From assembly GCA_964473745.1 (NCBI GenBank), contig CAYYQE010000003.1, positions 1 through 64,000 of the forward strand: a stretch of DNA of 64,000 nucleotides, in the 5' to 3' direction. Below, in pieces: positions 44,207 to 52,876 of the stretch. Under the pieces are notes generated by a model. It saw only the letters and a program-made list of their open reading frames with translations, was not told the DNA's origin and did not search any database. Source of the stretch: JABJMC01 sp964473745 (GTDB lineage: Bacteria > Patescibacteriota > Gracilibacteria > UBA1369 > UBA12473). Each line of letters opens with the position of its first letter. Position 1 is the stretch's first letter. The translations under genes were made by a program, and so were the position numbers.

Positions 44207-44983
44207 ATGATTGAAACTCTTTTAAAAGGCCTTGGATTTTCTGACAAAGAAGTAAAAGTTTATTTAGCGGCATTGCGGTTGGGAATGCAGCCGGCTAGTG
44301 TTTTGGCTAAGCATTTAAAAATGAATCGGGTTACGGTTTATGTGATTTGCCGCAAGTTGATTGAAAAGGGGGTCGCGAATGTCGTAACAAGGCGAAGTAT
44401 TCAGTATTTTACGGTGGAGCAGCCTGAGGCGCTTGTTCGTTATGCAGATCATCAACAACATGAGTGGGAGCGCAAAAAAAAGGCTATTAAAAAGCACATC
44501 CCTGAGTTTTCAGTTTATTTGCAGGATTATAGTTCCGCGCCAAAAGTGCGTTTTTATGAAGGAGAGGAGGGAATTAAAACTGTTTACGAAGATACTCTTA
44601 AATTTAAGGGACCAATTCGCGCTTTTCTCACTGTCGATACCATTCCCGAAGAAATTAAGAATTTTTTGATGGGAGAATACATGCCGGCCCTACTTAAAAA
44701 GAAAATCCGTTCCGAAATTATTGCTGGTGACTCGGAGCGGGCGCGTCGTTATCAGGAGCGAGATTCAAAATATTTGCGCAAAACTGTTTTGGTTAAGCCG
44801 CGCAATTATCCGTTTGAAACCGAGATTGCTTTGTATGGCAAAGATCGCGCCGCGTTTATTTCGTTTAAAGAAGGTGATTTAACCGCTGTGATTATCGAAA
44901 ATCAGGCTATTCATCGTACACTTTCTGGGATTTTTGAGTTGTTGTTTAAGACAAAGCCCAAAAAAAAGGCTAAGAAGAAGTAG
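44207..44983 (+). CDS. TrmB-like transcriptional regulator (1)
   Basis: About 258 residues from ATG 44207 (an alternative in-frame start at 44147 adds 20 residues unlike the family). The N-terminal winged helix reads LLKGLGFSDKEVKVYLAALR, then PASVLAKHLKMNRVTVYVIC. It is followed by a coiled linker and a regulatory domain of about 150 residues beginning KVRFYEGEEGIKTVYEDTL, as in the TrmB family of sugar or metabolite sensors known mainly from archaea and CPR. The Lys-rich C-terminus (KPKKKAKKK) is unusual. Its target is unknown. A second member lies at 56433-57206 with the same layout. Confidence 0.88.
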   Translation: MIETLLKGLGFSDKEVKVYLAALRLGMQPASVLAKHLKMNRVTVYVICRKLIEKGVANVVTRRSIQYFTVEQPEALVRYADHQQHEWERKKKAIKKHIPEFSVYLQDYSSAPKVRFYEGEEGIKTVYEDTLKFKGPIRAFLTVDTIPEEIKNFLMGEYMPALLKKKIRSEIIAGDSERARRYQERDSKYLRKTVLVKPRNYPFETEIALYGKDRAAFISFKEGDLTAVIIENQAIHRTLSGIFELLFKTKPKKKAKKK

Positions 44984-44988
44984 GATAA

Positions 44989-45369
44989 TTACCGAGAGGC
45001 TAAGTCACTTGGATCGCCAACATAACTAATATTAAGATCTTCCGGTTCACTCATATTATTGAGCGAGTCTGACTCTTCGATTTGCGTGATGGCTTGAATG
45101 TCTTGGAGATCAGAGGAAAGTTCGCGATTATCGCTTTGAAGGATTTCGTGTTCTTCTTGGAGTTGTTGCAAATAATAACCTTTGCCAGCTTTGACGCTAC
45201 TGATGTAAAGGAAGCTGACGGTGGTGGTAAAAAGTAAAATGCTGATGGTAATAATAAGGAGGCGCGTGGTGGATTGAATTTCTTCGGAAAGACGCCGCAC
45301 TTTTTTGCGACGCTTGCTCTCTTTAAGAGATTTCTTGAGTCGATTTTGGTAATAAGGATCTTTGGCCAT
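44989..45369 (-). CDS. DivIC/FtsL-like single-pass coiled-coil protein
   Basis: 126 residues: a strongly basic cytoplasmic N-terminus (1-35), one membrane helix (about 37-58, LLIITISILLFTTTVSFLYI), then a coiled coil (YLQQLQEEHEILQSDNRELS) and an acidic tail. This is the layout of FtsL/DivIC divisome proteins, but the family is defined more by layout than by sequence. It is last in the minus-strand operon after the SLH-RlpA gene, a context that fits a septal role. Confidence 0.65.
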   Translation of the reverse strand: MAKDPYYQNRLKKSLKESKRRKKVRRLSEEIQSTTRLLIITISILLFTTTVSFLYISSVKAGKGYYLQQLQEEHEILQSDNRELSSDLQDIQAITQIEESDSLNNMSEPEDLNISYVGDPSDLASR

Positions 45370-45378
45370 ATAGTTAAA

Positions 45379-46338
45379 TTACTCCTCTGGATAAATAATT
45401 TCAACTTTGACGGGAATAACTCCAGATCCTAGCGCCCCGATGGCGTCAAAGGCAGTGCTGGTTAGATCAATGATGGCGTGGTCACTGTATGGGCCGCGAT
45501 CATTAATTTTTACAGTGGTGGTTTCACCGGTGTTTTGTTGGGTGACACGCACGTAAGTGCCAAAAGGTAGAGTCAAGTGGGCCGCAGTGAATAAGGCTTG
45601 TTGAAAAATTTCTCCACAGGCTGTAGTGCGGCCTTCAAAAAAATCAGCATAAAAGGTCGCATTACCGTAATAAACTTCACCTGAAAAGTATTCGTCGTTT
45701 TCATAGCGATATAAAATGTCTGCTAATTGGCCACGAGTTACTTCTTGTTCAGGAGCAAGATTGCCTTCTTCGTTTGGATAAACAGCACTTTGTTCGAGCG
45801 CATATTGCGCATAACCGCCAAACCAACTATCAGCTGGCACATCAGGAAAAGGATCGATTTCAACTGGATATTTGTCGATAAAAGTTAGGGGCACGGATTT
45901 AGAAATTATTTTAAGTGTTTCGGCTAGATTTACGGGGCTGTCCGGAAGAAAAGTCCCGTCTGGGTAACCACTAATAATTTCATTTTCATAAGCAGTTTGC
46001 AAATAGGGCTCATACCAAGCTCCTTCTTCAACATCACTAAATTCCAAGATTGAGAGCTCGGTCGTAGCAGATTCATCTTCGACCTCTTCGACCTCCTCTA
46101 CCTCAAAATACATCATCACAATTTTTAGAGTTTCAACACGGTTAATAGGGTCGTATGGACGAAAAGTTCCATCATCATATCCTTCAACAATTTCTTGTTC
46201 ATAAAGGTCAAAAATGCCCGGGTAATATTCATTTGTTTCGGAAAGATCAGAAAAAATAAGTTCACTTTCTTCTTCCGCAAGGGCTGGAGCGGGAAGCACT
46301 AAACAAAATCCAATAATAAAAACTAATAATTTTTTCAT
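45379..46338 (-). CDS. SLH-RlpA fusion: S-layer homology repeats with a double-psi beta-barrel domain
   Basis: 319 residues. A signal peptide (about 1-21) is followed by three SLH-like repeats (about 35-80, 95-145 and 160-210; EGYDDGTFRPYDPINRVETL and SGYPDGTFLPDSPVNLAETL are clear). A C-terminal RlpA-like domain (about 218-315) contains GNATFYADFFEGRTTACGE, LPFGTYVRVTQ and KINDRGPYSDHAIIDLT. SLH repeats bind cell-wall glycopolymers and RlpA domains bind or cut peptidoglycan, often at septa. Fusing them would tether an RlpA domain to the wall. The start overlaps the jag stop by four bases. Confidence 0.9.
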   Translation of the reverse strand: MKKLLVFIIGFCLVLPAPALAEEESELIFSDLSETNEYYPGIFDLYEQEIVEGYDDGTFRPYDPINRVETLKIVMMYFEVEEVEEVEDESATTELSILEFSDVEEGAWYEPYLQTAYENEIISGYPDGTFLPDSPVNLAETLKIISKSVPLTFIDKYPVEIDPFPDVPADSWFGGYAQYALEQSAVYPNEEGNLAPEQEVTRGQLADILYRYENDEYFSGEVYYGNATFYADFFEGRTTACGEIFQQALFTAAHLTLPFGTYVRVTQQNTGETTTVKINDRGPYSDHAIIDLTSTAFDAIGALGSGVIPVKVEIIYPEE

Positions 46339-46787
46339 GCCATGGTGATCACTACCGCACGATGGTCTCCATTACCTTCACTATAAGTGGTAATGTCTTT
46401 GAATTCAGGTTGATCTAAATGAAGATGAACAACACGACGGAAATAAGGGGACATTGGCGGAAGCTTGCGTGAAGCTTGATCTTTTCGGATTTGGTCGATT
46501 TTTTGTTCAGCAATATTAATAACGTTTTCTTCTTGGCGTTTGCGATAATTATCAACGTCTAGACTAATTGAAAAAGCTTGATCGATTTTTTTGGAAAGTA
46601 GGATTTTCAAAAGATGTTGAATAGCATAGAGAGTCCCTCCATGATAGCCAATTAAATCTTTGGGAGTGGGTGCTTCAATGTTGATGCGGTATTGATTTTC
46701 TTCCTGTTCTTCCACATCAATTCGAGTGAACTCAATGTGCATTAACTCCAAAAGCGGTTTTAATGTTTCGCTAATGATTTCCTCCAT
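46335..46787 (-). CDS. jag: Jag/KhpB RNA-binding protein (KH-R3H)
   Basis: 150 residues. A KH-like domain (about 30-80, with DLIGYHGGTLYAIQHLLKIL) is followed by an R3H domain (about 85-150, with RKLPPMSPYFRRVVHLHL and SEGNGDHRAVVI). The N-terminal Jag_N domain of Firmicutes homologues is missing. KhpB binds RNA and affects cell elongation and division in Gram-positives. Location directly after yidC is the classical arrangement. Confidence 0.95.
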   Translation of the reverse strand: MEEIISETLKPLLELMHIEFTRIDVEEQEENQYRINIEAPTPKDLIGYHGGTLYAIQHLLKILLSKKIDQAFSISLDVDNYRKRQEENVINIAEQKIDQIRKDQASRKLPPMSPYFRRVVHLHLDQPEFKDITTYSEGNGDHRAVVITMA

Positions 46788-46812
46788 TGTAATACAGTTA
46801 AATGATAATTAT

Positions 46813-48108
46813 TTATTTATCGTTTTTGTCGATTATTTTTACAGTTGGCGCGTTTTTGTCCTTAACTTCTAGGCCTTCTTTATTTACCACAACTTGTTGA
46901 ACGATGCCATACATTGTGGAAGTTCCCCAGTAAAGTCCGACTCCAGCCGGGAGACTAGCGGTAAAGAACGCAATCATAACTGGCATAAGATATTTCATCA
47001 TGCTGGTTGCCATTTGCATTTCGTCTTGCATGTCACCAGTTTTTTTAATTTTTTTGGAAACACTTTTGGTTCCCGCTTTTGCCTCTTTTTTCTTTTTAGC
47101 TCGGGACATGGCTAAATTCATTTGAATGAACTGTAAGCCTCCAACAATAAGTGGCAGCACAATAATATTTAGATCCATTAGTTCTAGGACTCCCAAAAAG
47201 TTTGTGTTCATGGCTTCAAAAGAAAAGCCATTGCCCACCGTAGCGTATAAAAGTTCAATTTTATCAATGTGTAGCCCTTCCCGGACCACATAATAAAGAC
47301 CAATCAAAATAGGGAATTGAATGAATATCGGTAAGCAACTACCAAAAGGAGTAACCTTATTACTTTTCCAAAGATTCATGGTTTCCATGGCCAGTTTTTC
47401 TTGATTGTCTTTGTACTTCTTTTTGATGGCTTCTAGTTTTGGTTGAAGTTCTTGCATTCTTTTTTGGGAACGCATCGCGCGTTGGGAGGGCACAAGCAAA
47501 ATAGTTCGGATAATAAGCGTTAAAATAATAATGGCGAAACCAAGGTTGTTCCCAGGCAGTACTTTAATAAGGAAAACCATGGTATTTAAAATCGGGCGAT
47601 ACACTCCTTGTAGCCAGAGATTTCCGAGAACAGTCCGAGAAACAATAGAAAACTCATTTGATTCAAAAACAACCATTTCTGGAGCGTCTCCTTCGCTGTC
47701 ATAAACATAAGCCGGGACTTTAATATGATAGCGCCCGTATTCTGAAAAAGCGCGATAAGCCCAGTTTTTGTAACTAACGTTGATTGATTCTGTTGGTTGA
47801 ATTTCAAAAGCTTCTGCTTCGCAGGTTTCATCTTCAGCAATTGGAATTTCAATCCAGTCAGAATTTACGTAGTGATAAACCTCAAAAAGTCGTTCTCCGC
47901 AAAAATCCGGCAGCATAATAACATCTTCAGTATTGTTTTGGAGTTTTAAAGAAATTTCTTTCCCTAAACGGTATTCGATTTTATTGGTGGAAACTCCTAA
48001 ATCACTAGCCCCTAAGGTGGGTTCTATTTCGTTCTTTTTCCCCATATTCTGCGTAATCATCAGAATAGAAAGAAAAATTAAAATCCAGAGGAAGAATTTG
48101 TTTTTCAT
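46813..48108 (-). CDS. yidC: Membrane protein insertase YidC/OxaA
   Basis: 431 residues. After an N-terminal membrane helix there is an extracytoplasmic beta-rich domain (about 35-165), shorter than the proteobacterial P1 domain. The conserved five-helix core follows: GNNLGFAIIILTLIIRTILL carries the hydrophilic-groove Arg, then a cytoplasmic coiled loop (QELQPKLEAIKKKYKDNQEK), TPFGSCLPIFIQFPILIGLY and AFFTASLPAGVGLYWGTSTM. It inserts proteins into the cytoplasmic membrane. It overlaps the rnpA stop by four bases. Confidence 0.97.
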   Translation of the reverse strand: MKNKFFLWILIFLSILMITQNMGKKNEIEPTLGASDLGVSTNKIEYRLGKEISLKLQNNTEDVIMLPDFCGERLFEVYHYVNSDWIEIPIAEDETCEAEAFEIQPTESINVSYKNWAYRAFSEYGRYHIKVPAYVYDSEGDAPEMVVFESNEFSIVSRTVLGNLWLQGVYRPILNTMVFLIKVLPGNNLGFAIIILTLIIRTILLVPSQRAMRSQKRMQELQPKLEAIKKKYKDNQEKLAMETMNLWKSNKVTPFGSCLPIFIQFPILIGLYYVVREGLHIDKIELLYATVGNGFSFEAMNTNFLGVLELMDLNIIVLPLIVGGLQFIQMNLAMSRAKKKKEAKAGTKSVSKKIKKTGDMQDEMQMATSMMKYLMPVMIAFFTASLPAGVGLYWGTSTMYGIVQQVVVNKEGLEVKDKNAPTVKIIDKNDK

Positions 48109-48446
48109 GCTTTGAGTTGAGGGATTAGGGAGAGAAGGTCGGATTCTAAGTCAGAATAAGTTGCTTCTATAATAGCTTTTTTGGGCAGAATTAGAATGTC
48201 AAAGTAGTCTTTTTGAGGGAAGGCCCCTAAATTCAAGCGAATAATTTCTTGAATTTGTCTTCGGAATCGATTTCTGGTGACGGCTTTATTAGATATTTTT
48301 GTGCTGATAATTACACTGAAACGATGATGGTCGTGCTGATTTTTTATAAATCGTAGCACCATAAACTTCCCCATCGCTTTCTCGCCGTTTTTAAGGATGG
48401 ATTCTGGTTTATCCTTTTTAGTTAGACGGCTTTTTCTTGAAAGCAT
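48105..48446 (-). CDS. rnpA: Ribonuclease P protein component
   Basis: 113 residues. The RNR-type motif is present as ISNKAVTRNRFRRQIQEIIR, preceded by an FSVIISTKI strand and followed by DYFDILILPKKAIIEATYSD. RnpA supports the catalytic RNA that trims tRNA 5' ends. It lies between rpmH and yidC, the usual bacterial order. Start ATG at 48446, three bases after the rpmH stop. Confidence 0.95.
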   Translation of the reverse strand: MLSRKSRLTKKDKPESILKNGEKAMGKFMVLRFIKNQHDHHRFSVIISTKISNKAVTRNRFRRQIQEIIRLNLGAFPQKDYFDILILPKKAIIEATYSDLESDLLSLIPQLKA

Positions 48447-48449
48447 AGT

Positions 48450-48578
48450 TTAAAGAGACAGTCTTTTGCGTCCTTTAGCACGACGTCTTTTCAGGAGTCT
48501 ACGTCCTGTTTTTGAAGCCAGGCGTGACAGAAAACCGTGTTTTCGAGCGCGTCTACGTTTACTGAGTTTTTTAAGCAT
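48450..48578 (-). CDS. rpmH: 50S ribosomal protein L34
   Basis: A 42-residue, very basic protein: MLKKLSKRRRARKHGFLSRL, then ASKTGRRLLKRRRAKGRKRL and a short SL end. HGFLSRLASKTGRRLLKRRRAKGR is the L34 signature, split here for length. It is a small part of the large ribosomal subunit and the first gene of the rpmH-rnpA-yidC-jag operon. The expected dnaA/oriC neighbour is absent; a PP2C-like gene is divergent instead. Confidence 0.97.
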   Translation of the reverse strand: MLKKLSKRRRARKHGFLSRLASKTGRRLLKRRRAKGRKRLSL

Positions 48579-48613
48579 GGTTTTTTCGACTAATTGCCAA
48601 AATAAGCGTCCGG

Positions 48614-48642
48614 ATACTAACTGGTTTAAGAAAGAGAGTCAA
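48614..48642 (-). promoter_or_regulatory. Promoter of the rpmH operon
   Basis: On the minus strand TTGACT, 17-base spacer, TAGTAT, ending 35 bases before the rpmH ATG. Strong match to consensus. Confidence 0.87.
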
Positions 48643-48683
48643 CCAGTCTTGCTCACTTGAGTCTTTTTTAGTATGTTTGCCAC

Positions 48684-50702
48684 ATGTTTTTTCGTATCGC
48701 ACATGAATTTCTAATGATCGGAAAGGAGTCCCTTGGTTTCTCCAAAAACTACTTTTATGAATGGGATGACGGAATGGGAGGGCCTCGTTCACAAATTTTC
48801 TTAAATTTTCGGATTGATTCAACAGAAATACCGGGAAGTGAAATTGGAGAATCAATTTTTGAAATCATAAAGAATTATTTTTTCCATGGTTTGGAGCGGG
48901 ATGCTGCGGATCGGTTTGAAGACACTTTAAAAGAGGTAAATGCGGAAATTCGTAAGAGGGAGGAAGAGTTAGGAATAAAGTTTGTACCTAATATGCATGT
49001 TGTGGTTGCCGCTATTTGGGGAGATTCTCTTTATCTTTCGCAACATGGCGAATCAGAGGCATATTTAATTCGTCGTCGTTTTGTGAGTACTGTTTCCGAA
49101 GGTTTGTCTGATCCAAAAAACAAAGATGAATTGTTTTCCAATATTTCTAGTGGAGATTTGGGGTCTGGAGATTATTTATTATTCTGTTCTTCTCGGTTAG
49201 TGCGTTATATTACAAAATCAGATCTTGGAAAGCTGATTTCTGAGGAGCCATCCTTAAAAGTGGCGCTTTCTGCGATAAATGATGCGGTTTCGATTGATTT
49301 AATGGATCGAATGAATGTTTTGGGAGTTCATGTAGAAGGTGTTGTAGAAGAAGTGATTGAAGGAGAAGGTGCAGATTCAAAGGCTGGAGTTTCTAAATGG
49401 ACCGAGAAATTACCGAAATTAGGAGCTTCAGTTAAGTTGCATTTAGGAAAATTAATTCCAGCAAAAGGAGGCAAAAAAGAGCCGTTAGATGAAGCCCTTG
49501 CCGCTAGTAAAGAGATTAAGGCTAAGACAAAAGATGTTCTTGAAAGCGAGGAAAAGAAACCAGCTTTGTCTGATGTGGCGGATTTAATACAAGAATGGAA
49601 AGAACTTAAACGAGATAAAATTTTATTGGCCTTAATAGCCGTGGTAGTGATTTTGTTAGTGGGAATTTATATGGTTCGCCATCAGGGACAAAAGCAACAA
49701 TTGCTTGAAGACTTAGAAGTTAAATTAACCACCGTAGAACTCAATATTAATACGGCCCAAACGCAAGGTAGTTATGATAAGGAGTCAGCTACCGCGCTAC
49801 TGGATGAAGGTGAAGAATTGGCTTTGGAAGTTTTAAATTCTGGTTATTTACGAGGGAAGGCCAGTGAATATTTGGGGGAAATTGAGGAGCAGCGAGATTA
49901 TTTAGATAACGTAACGCGCATTGAATCGCCGACAACGTTTGTTGATTTTTCCGTGAGTTATCCGACTATAAATGCGTTGGGAATGGTGCCATTCAAGGAT
50001 CGTTATTATGTTTATACTTACAACCAGCTCTATGAAGTTGTTTTGGGTGATATTCAAGCGCCGCTTGAAATTGATGCCGATGAAGTGGTGATTGATGCGG
50101 TTTATTTTGAAGAAGATGAATCGATTTTGTTTTTGACTAAATCAAATCGAATTATTGAATTTAAAGATGATCAATTTTCGTTTGTGGACACTGATGATGG
50201 GGCTTGGCACGCGGCCGTGGATTTAGAAGTTTATAATAGTCGAATTTATTTGCTTGATTCTAGTCAGGGACAGATTTGGCGATATTATCAGCAGCGAAAT
50301 GGTTATAGTGGAGCTGATGCTTATGTGACGGATGGAACTGATTTAACTGATGCGCTTTCTTTGGCGATAGATGGTTTTGTTTTTGTTTTGGATGATGAAG
50401 GAGATCTTACTAAATTTTTGAGTGGGGAATCGGTTGAGTATTCAATAAAAAACATACCAACCACTGATCTTTCTGGTGCTATTAAGGTTTACACAGAATT
50501 TGAAATGTTCCAGGTGTTTGTATTGGATGCGGCAGGAAATAGGGTGTTGATATTTAATAAGGACTCTCGTACCGGGAATTTAGCTTATTCGAGCCAGTAT
50601 GTGATTGAAACCGAAGAGCCGCTTAAAGGTGTTTACGCGGATAAGGAGGCCGGACGAGTTTATGTAGTGGGGGACACGAAAGTATTCGAGATTACCTATT
50701 AA
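48684..50702 (+). CDS. PP2C-like domain membrane protein with extracytoplasmic domain
   Basis: 672 residues. The N-terminal half (about 1-240) resembles a degenerate PP2C phosphatase fold (LGFSKNYFYEWDDGMGG, VVAAIWGDSLYLSQHGESEA, SSGDLGSGDYLLFCSSRL), but the metal-binding Asp cluster is not clearly complete. A charged linker (about 240-310), one membrane helix (about 314-332, LLALIAVVVILLVGIYMV), a coiled coil (about 335-410) and a beta-rich outer domain with propeller-like repeats (about 415-670) follow. The layout suggests a sensor that couples outside to inside. Function is unknown. It is divergent from rpmH with 105 bases between starts. Confidence 0.7.
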   Translation: MFFRIAHEFLMIGKESLGFSKNYFYEWDDGMGGPRSQIFLNFRIDSTEIPGSEIGESIFEIIKNYFFHGLERDAADRFEDTLKEVNAEIRKREEELGIKFVPNMHVVVAAIWGDSLYLSQHGESEAYLIRRRFVSTVSEGLSDPKNKDELFSNISSGDLGSGDYLLFCSSRLVRYITKSDLGKLISEEPSLKVALSAINDAVSIDLMDRMNVLGVHVEGVVEEVIEGEGADSKAGVSKWTEKLPKLGASVKLHLGKLIPAKGGKKEPLDEALAASKEIKAKTKDVLESEEKKPALSDVADLIQEWKELKRDKILLALIAVVVILLVGIYMVRHQGQKQQLLEDLEVKLTTVELNINTAQTQGSYDKESATALLDEGEELALEVLNSGYLRGKASEYLGEIEEQRDYLDNVTRIESPTTFVDFSVSYPTINALGMVPFKDRYYVYTYNQLYEVVLGDIQAPLEIDADEVVIDAVYFEEDESILFLTKSNRIIEFKDDQFSFVDTDDGAWHAAVDLEVYNSRIYLLDSSQGQIWRYYQQRNGYSGADAYVTDGTDLTDALSLAIDGFVFVLDDEGDLTKFLSGESVEYSIKNIPTTDLSGAIKVYTEFEMFQVFVLDAAGNRVLIFNKDSRTGNLAYSSQYVIETEEPLKGVYADKEAGRVYVVGDTKVFEITY

Positions 50703-51172
50703 ACGTCAAAAGGCTTAGGTAGGGTGTCGTATTCTTTGGCGTGAATAAGTTCAATGCCATGTTTTTTGAAAGGATCGAATTGTGGGAGGACGTCAGGATA
50801 ACCACGCACATAAACAACGCGTTTTATGTCTGCCGAAACAATTAAACATTCGCAAATGCGGCAAGGGTGTGTGGTGACGTAAATAGTAGTGTCTTGGGTG
50901 GGGATTTGGTCTTTAGCGGCCTGAGAGATCAAATATTGCTCAGCGCAGAGCCCATAGCAAATTTCGCGATTTGAACCTGATGGGGTGTTGCGAATATCGC
51001 GAATGCAGCCGATTTTTTTGCAGTCGAATTTAGGGAGAGAATTATTGTGGCTTTCGATAAGAATTTCTCCGTCTTTGGCTAAAATAGAAGCCACGCTAGC
51101 GCGGAGGCAGGTGGAGTTAGGAGTGATTTCAATAAGTCTTTTGAGGACTTTGTGGTCGTTTTTGGTGAGCAT
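50699..51172 (-). CDS. dCMP deaminase-like zinc cytidine/deoxycytidylate deaminase
   Basis: 157 residues. The zinc site is Cys76-Ala-Glu78 (GLCAEQYLISQAA) with Cys104 and Cys107 in THPCRICECLIV; Cys replaces the usual His of HAE, a variant also known in the family. Two more cysteines (51, 56) sit in the insertion KFDCKKIGCIRDI typical of dCMP deaminases with extra zinc or effector binding. It should make dUMP from dCMP or act on a related nucleotide. Convergent with the PP2C-like gene (four-base overlap). Confidence 0.88.
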   Translation of the reverse strand: MLTKNDHKVLKRLIEITPNSTCLRASVASILAKDGEILIESHNNSLPKFDCKKIGCIRDIRNTPSGSNREICYGLCAEQYLISQAAKDQIPTQDTTIYVTTHPCRICECLIVSADIKRVVYVRGYPDVLPQFDPFKKHGIELIHAKEYDTLPKPFDV

Positions 51173-51226
51173 GTTGGCATTTTAGCATGGGGCGGGGAGT
51201 CCTGGGTAGTGTGTCTTTTTGTATAG

Positions 51227-51250
51227 GTACAATAGCTTGACTGGTATGAC
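51227..51250 (+). repeat. 24-bp direct repeat, copy 1
   Basis: GTACAATAGCTTGACTGGTA plus TGAC. Matches copy 2 at 20 of 24 positions. Contains a TTGACT box. Confidence 0.7.
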
Positions 51251-51383
51251 ATATTTGAATCTGGCGAAATCGTGTTGTGTCAAACGTAACGTACGATAAG
51301 GAGGGGTTTTTGGAGTGTTAAAATTAATTTTATCGAATTATAAATCACGAGAAACATGAGTTAATCTTTTGCCTAGCCCCCTC

Positions 51384-51407
51384 GTACCATAGCTTGACAG
51401 GAATAAC
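51384..51407 (+). repeat. 24-bp direct repeat, copy 2
   Basis: GTACCATAGCTTGACAGGAA plus TAAC, 157 bases from copy 1. Contains TTGACA. The 51173-51470 gap has no recognised gene; it also holds a GTACATGTAC palindrome near 51451. Confidence 0.7.
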
Positions 51408-51470
51408 ACCTTTCCAGATAGGCTCAAATCGACATGTCAAATGTTTGGTACATGTACGAAAAGGGATATC

Positions 51471-51983
51471 TTACAGCTCAATCCAGAATCTCATTTTTGA
51501 GGGGAGGTCGCCTTTTTGTTCGAATTCTCCTTCTAAAATCCCATTGTTCCTTTCAATGATTTTGAGAGAGGGGACATTATTGTTATCACAAGTGATAAGG
51601 GCTCGGGTTAGGCCTATTTTTTTAGCTTTGGGAAGGGCAAGCCCTAACATTTTTGTTCCATAGCCTTGGCGTCGTTTGGAAGGACGAATGGAATAGCCAA
51701 TATGGCCGCCGATGTTAAGGAGAAAATCATTAAGTTCATGGCGAATGTTGATGTGGCCGATAAATTCATCTCCATCAATAAGCCAGTAAGTGGTGGAGGG
51801 AACCCAGTTTGGGGGGAGATCGATCCCTTTGGAATGGTTTAGGATTCGTTCAATATAGGCCTCAATAGTATCGGGCATATAATCAGAAAAACGCCAAAAA
51901 CCTTGGTCGCCTTCATCTTCAAATTCAGAAATAGCGTCTAAAAAAGTGTTTTGATGTTTTTGGGAGGGGATTACGAGTTCCAT
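51471..51983 (-). CDS. GNAT family N-acetyltransferase
   Basis: 170 residues. The acetyl-CoA-binding core reads GGHIGYSIRPSKRRQGYGTK, the motif A R/QxxGxG loop, preceded by the IGHINIRHEL strand and followed by ALITCDNNNVPSLKIIERNN (motif B). It resembles uncharacterised acetyltransferases that act on small molecules or protein N-termini. The acceptor is unknown. Single gene with no obvious operon partner. Confidence 0.92.
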   Translation of the reverse strand: MELVIPSQKHQNTFLDAISEFEDEGDQGFWRFSDYMPDTIEAYIERILNHSKGIDLPPNWVPSTTYWLIDGDEFIGHINIRHELNDFLLNIGGHIGYSIRPSKRRQGYGTKMLGLALPKAKKIGLTRALITCDNNNVPSLKIIERNNGILEGEFEQKGDLPSKMRFWIEL

Positions 51984-52004
51984 TTTGTTTTTGTTGGGGG
52001 ATGA

Positions 52005-52871
52005 TTAAAACATCCAGGGGTAGGCGTTTTTAACTTCAGTGATTAAAGCTTCTGGTTTGTAGATGCCTAATTCACAAATAACACCGGTAATATCGTCGGG
52101 ATCAGAGACTTCAAAGGCTGGATTATGAATTTTTACGCCTTTGGGGGCATCTGGCCAAACTTCGGCAGGATCGCGTTCTTCAATTTCTTCTTCCACTCCA
52201 AACACGGTCTCGGGATTGAGTTTCCAGGAATTGGTGCAAGTGTAAGAAGGAACATCATATTTTTGGGCGAATTCTAGCATTTGGGGGGTGCCAATTTTGT
52301 TAATTACTTTTCCCTCCGCAGATAGAGAGTCGCAGCCAAAAAGAAATAAGTCAGCTTCTTTCATGGCCAGGCGAGCGCCAGAATCCACAAAATGCTCAAC
52401 TGGGATGCCATGGCTGGCAATAGCTTCAGCGGTGATGCGTCCTTGGTAGCGAGGGCGAGTTTCGGTGTTGTAAACCGTAAAACGTTTGCCTTGTTCCCAG
52501 GCTTTAATAATGCAGCCTTCACTGGTAGAGGAGTGGCAGTGTGTGATTACAATCATGCCGTCGTGGATTTTGTTAGCACCGTATTCCGAAATTTTCTCTT
52601 TGGATTCTTGGAAATATTTGAGAACTTCTTCGGTGACGTTGGGATTGTCTTGGTAGTTTGAAAGGCAAAATTTGAGAGCGTTACGCAAGCCAGGTTCGGT
52701 TGCGCGCGCCGCTATTAGTTTTTGTGCTGCTGTTTCGAGGGCGGCATGGTCTGCGCCTTGTTCTAGCTTAGATGCCCACGCCTTTACAGCGGCGCGCGCA
52801 ATGCGTTCTGCTCCTTGAATCTCTAAGCTTTTAATTTTCGCAACGGTGTCATCAAGATCTAGTGTTTCCAT
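52005..52871 (-). CDS. Ribose-1,5-bisphosphate isomerase (eIF2B-alpha-like family)
   Basis: 288 residues with an N-terminal helical domain (1-110) and the Rossmann-like eIF2B/MTNA core: VITHCHSSTSEGCIIKAWEQ, TETRPRYQGRITAEAIASHG, ADLFLFGCDSLSAEGKVINK and YTCTNSWKLNP. The Cys of THCHS and the Asp of GCDSL sit where the archaeal enzyme has its catalytic pair. It converts ribose-1,5-bisphosphate to ribulose-1,5-bisphosphate in AMP breakdown. The AMP phosphorylase gene directly upstream (five-base gap) supports this over a translation-factor or methylthioribose role. Confidence 0.9.
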   Translation of the reverse strand: METLDLDDTVAKIKSLEIQGAERIARAAVKAWASKLEQGADHAALETAAQKLIAARATEPGLRNALKFCLSNYQDNPNVTEEVLKYFQESKEKISEYGANKIHDGMIVITHCHSSTSEGCIIKAWEQGKRFTVYNTETRPRYQGRITAEAIASHGIPVEHFVDSGARLAMKEADLFLFGCDSLSAEGKVINKIGTPQMLEFAQKYDVPSYTCTNSWKLNPETVFGVEEEIEERDPAEVWPDAPKGVKIHNPAFEVSDPDDITGVICELGIYKPEALITEVKNAYPWMF

Positions 52872-52876
52872 AAGGA

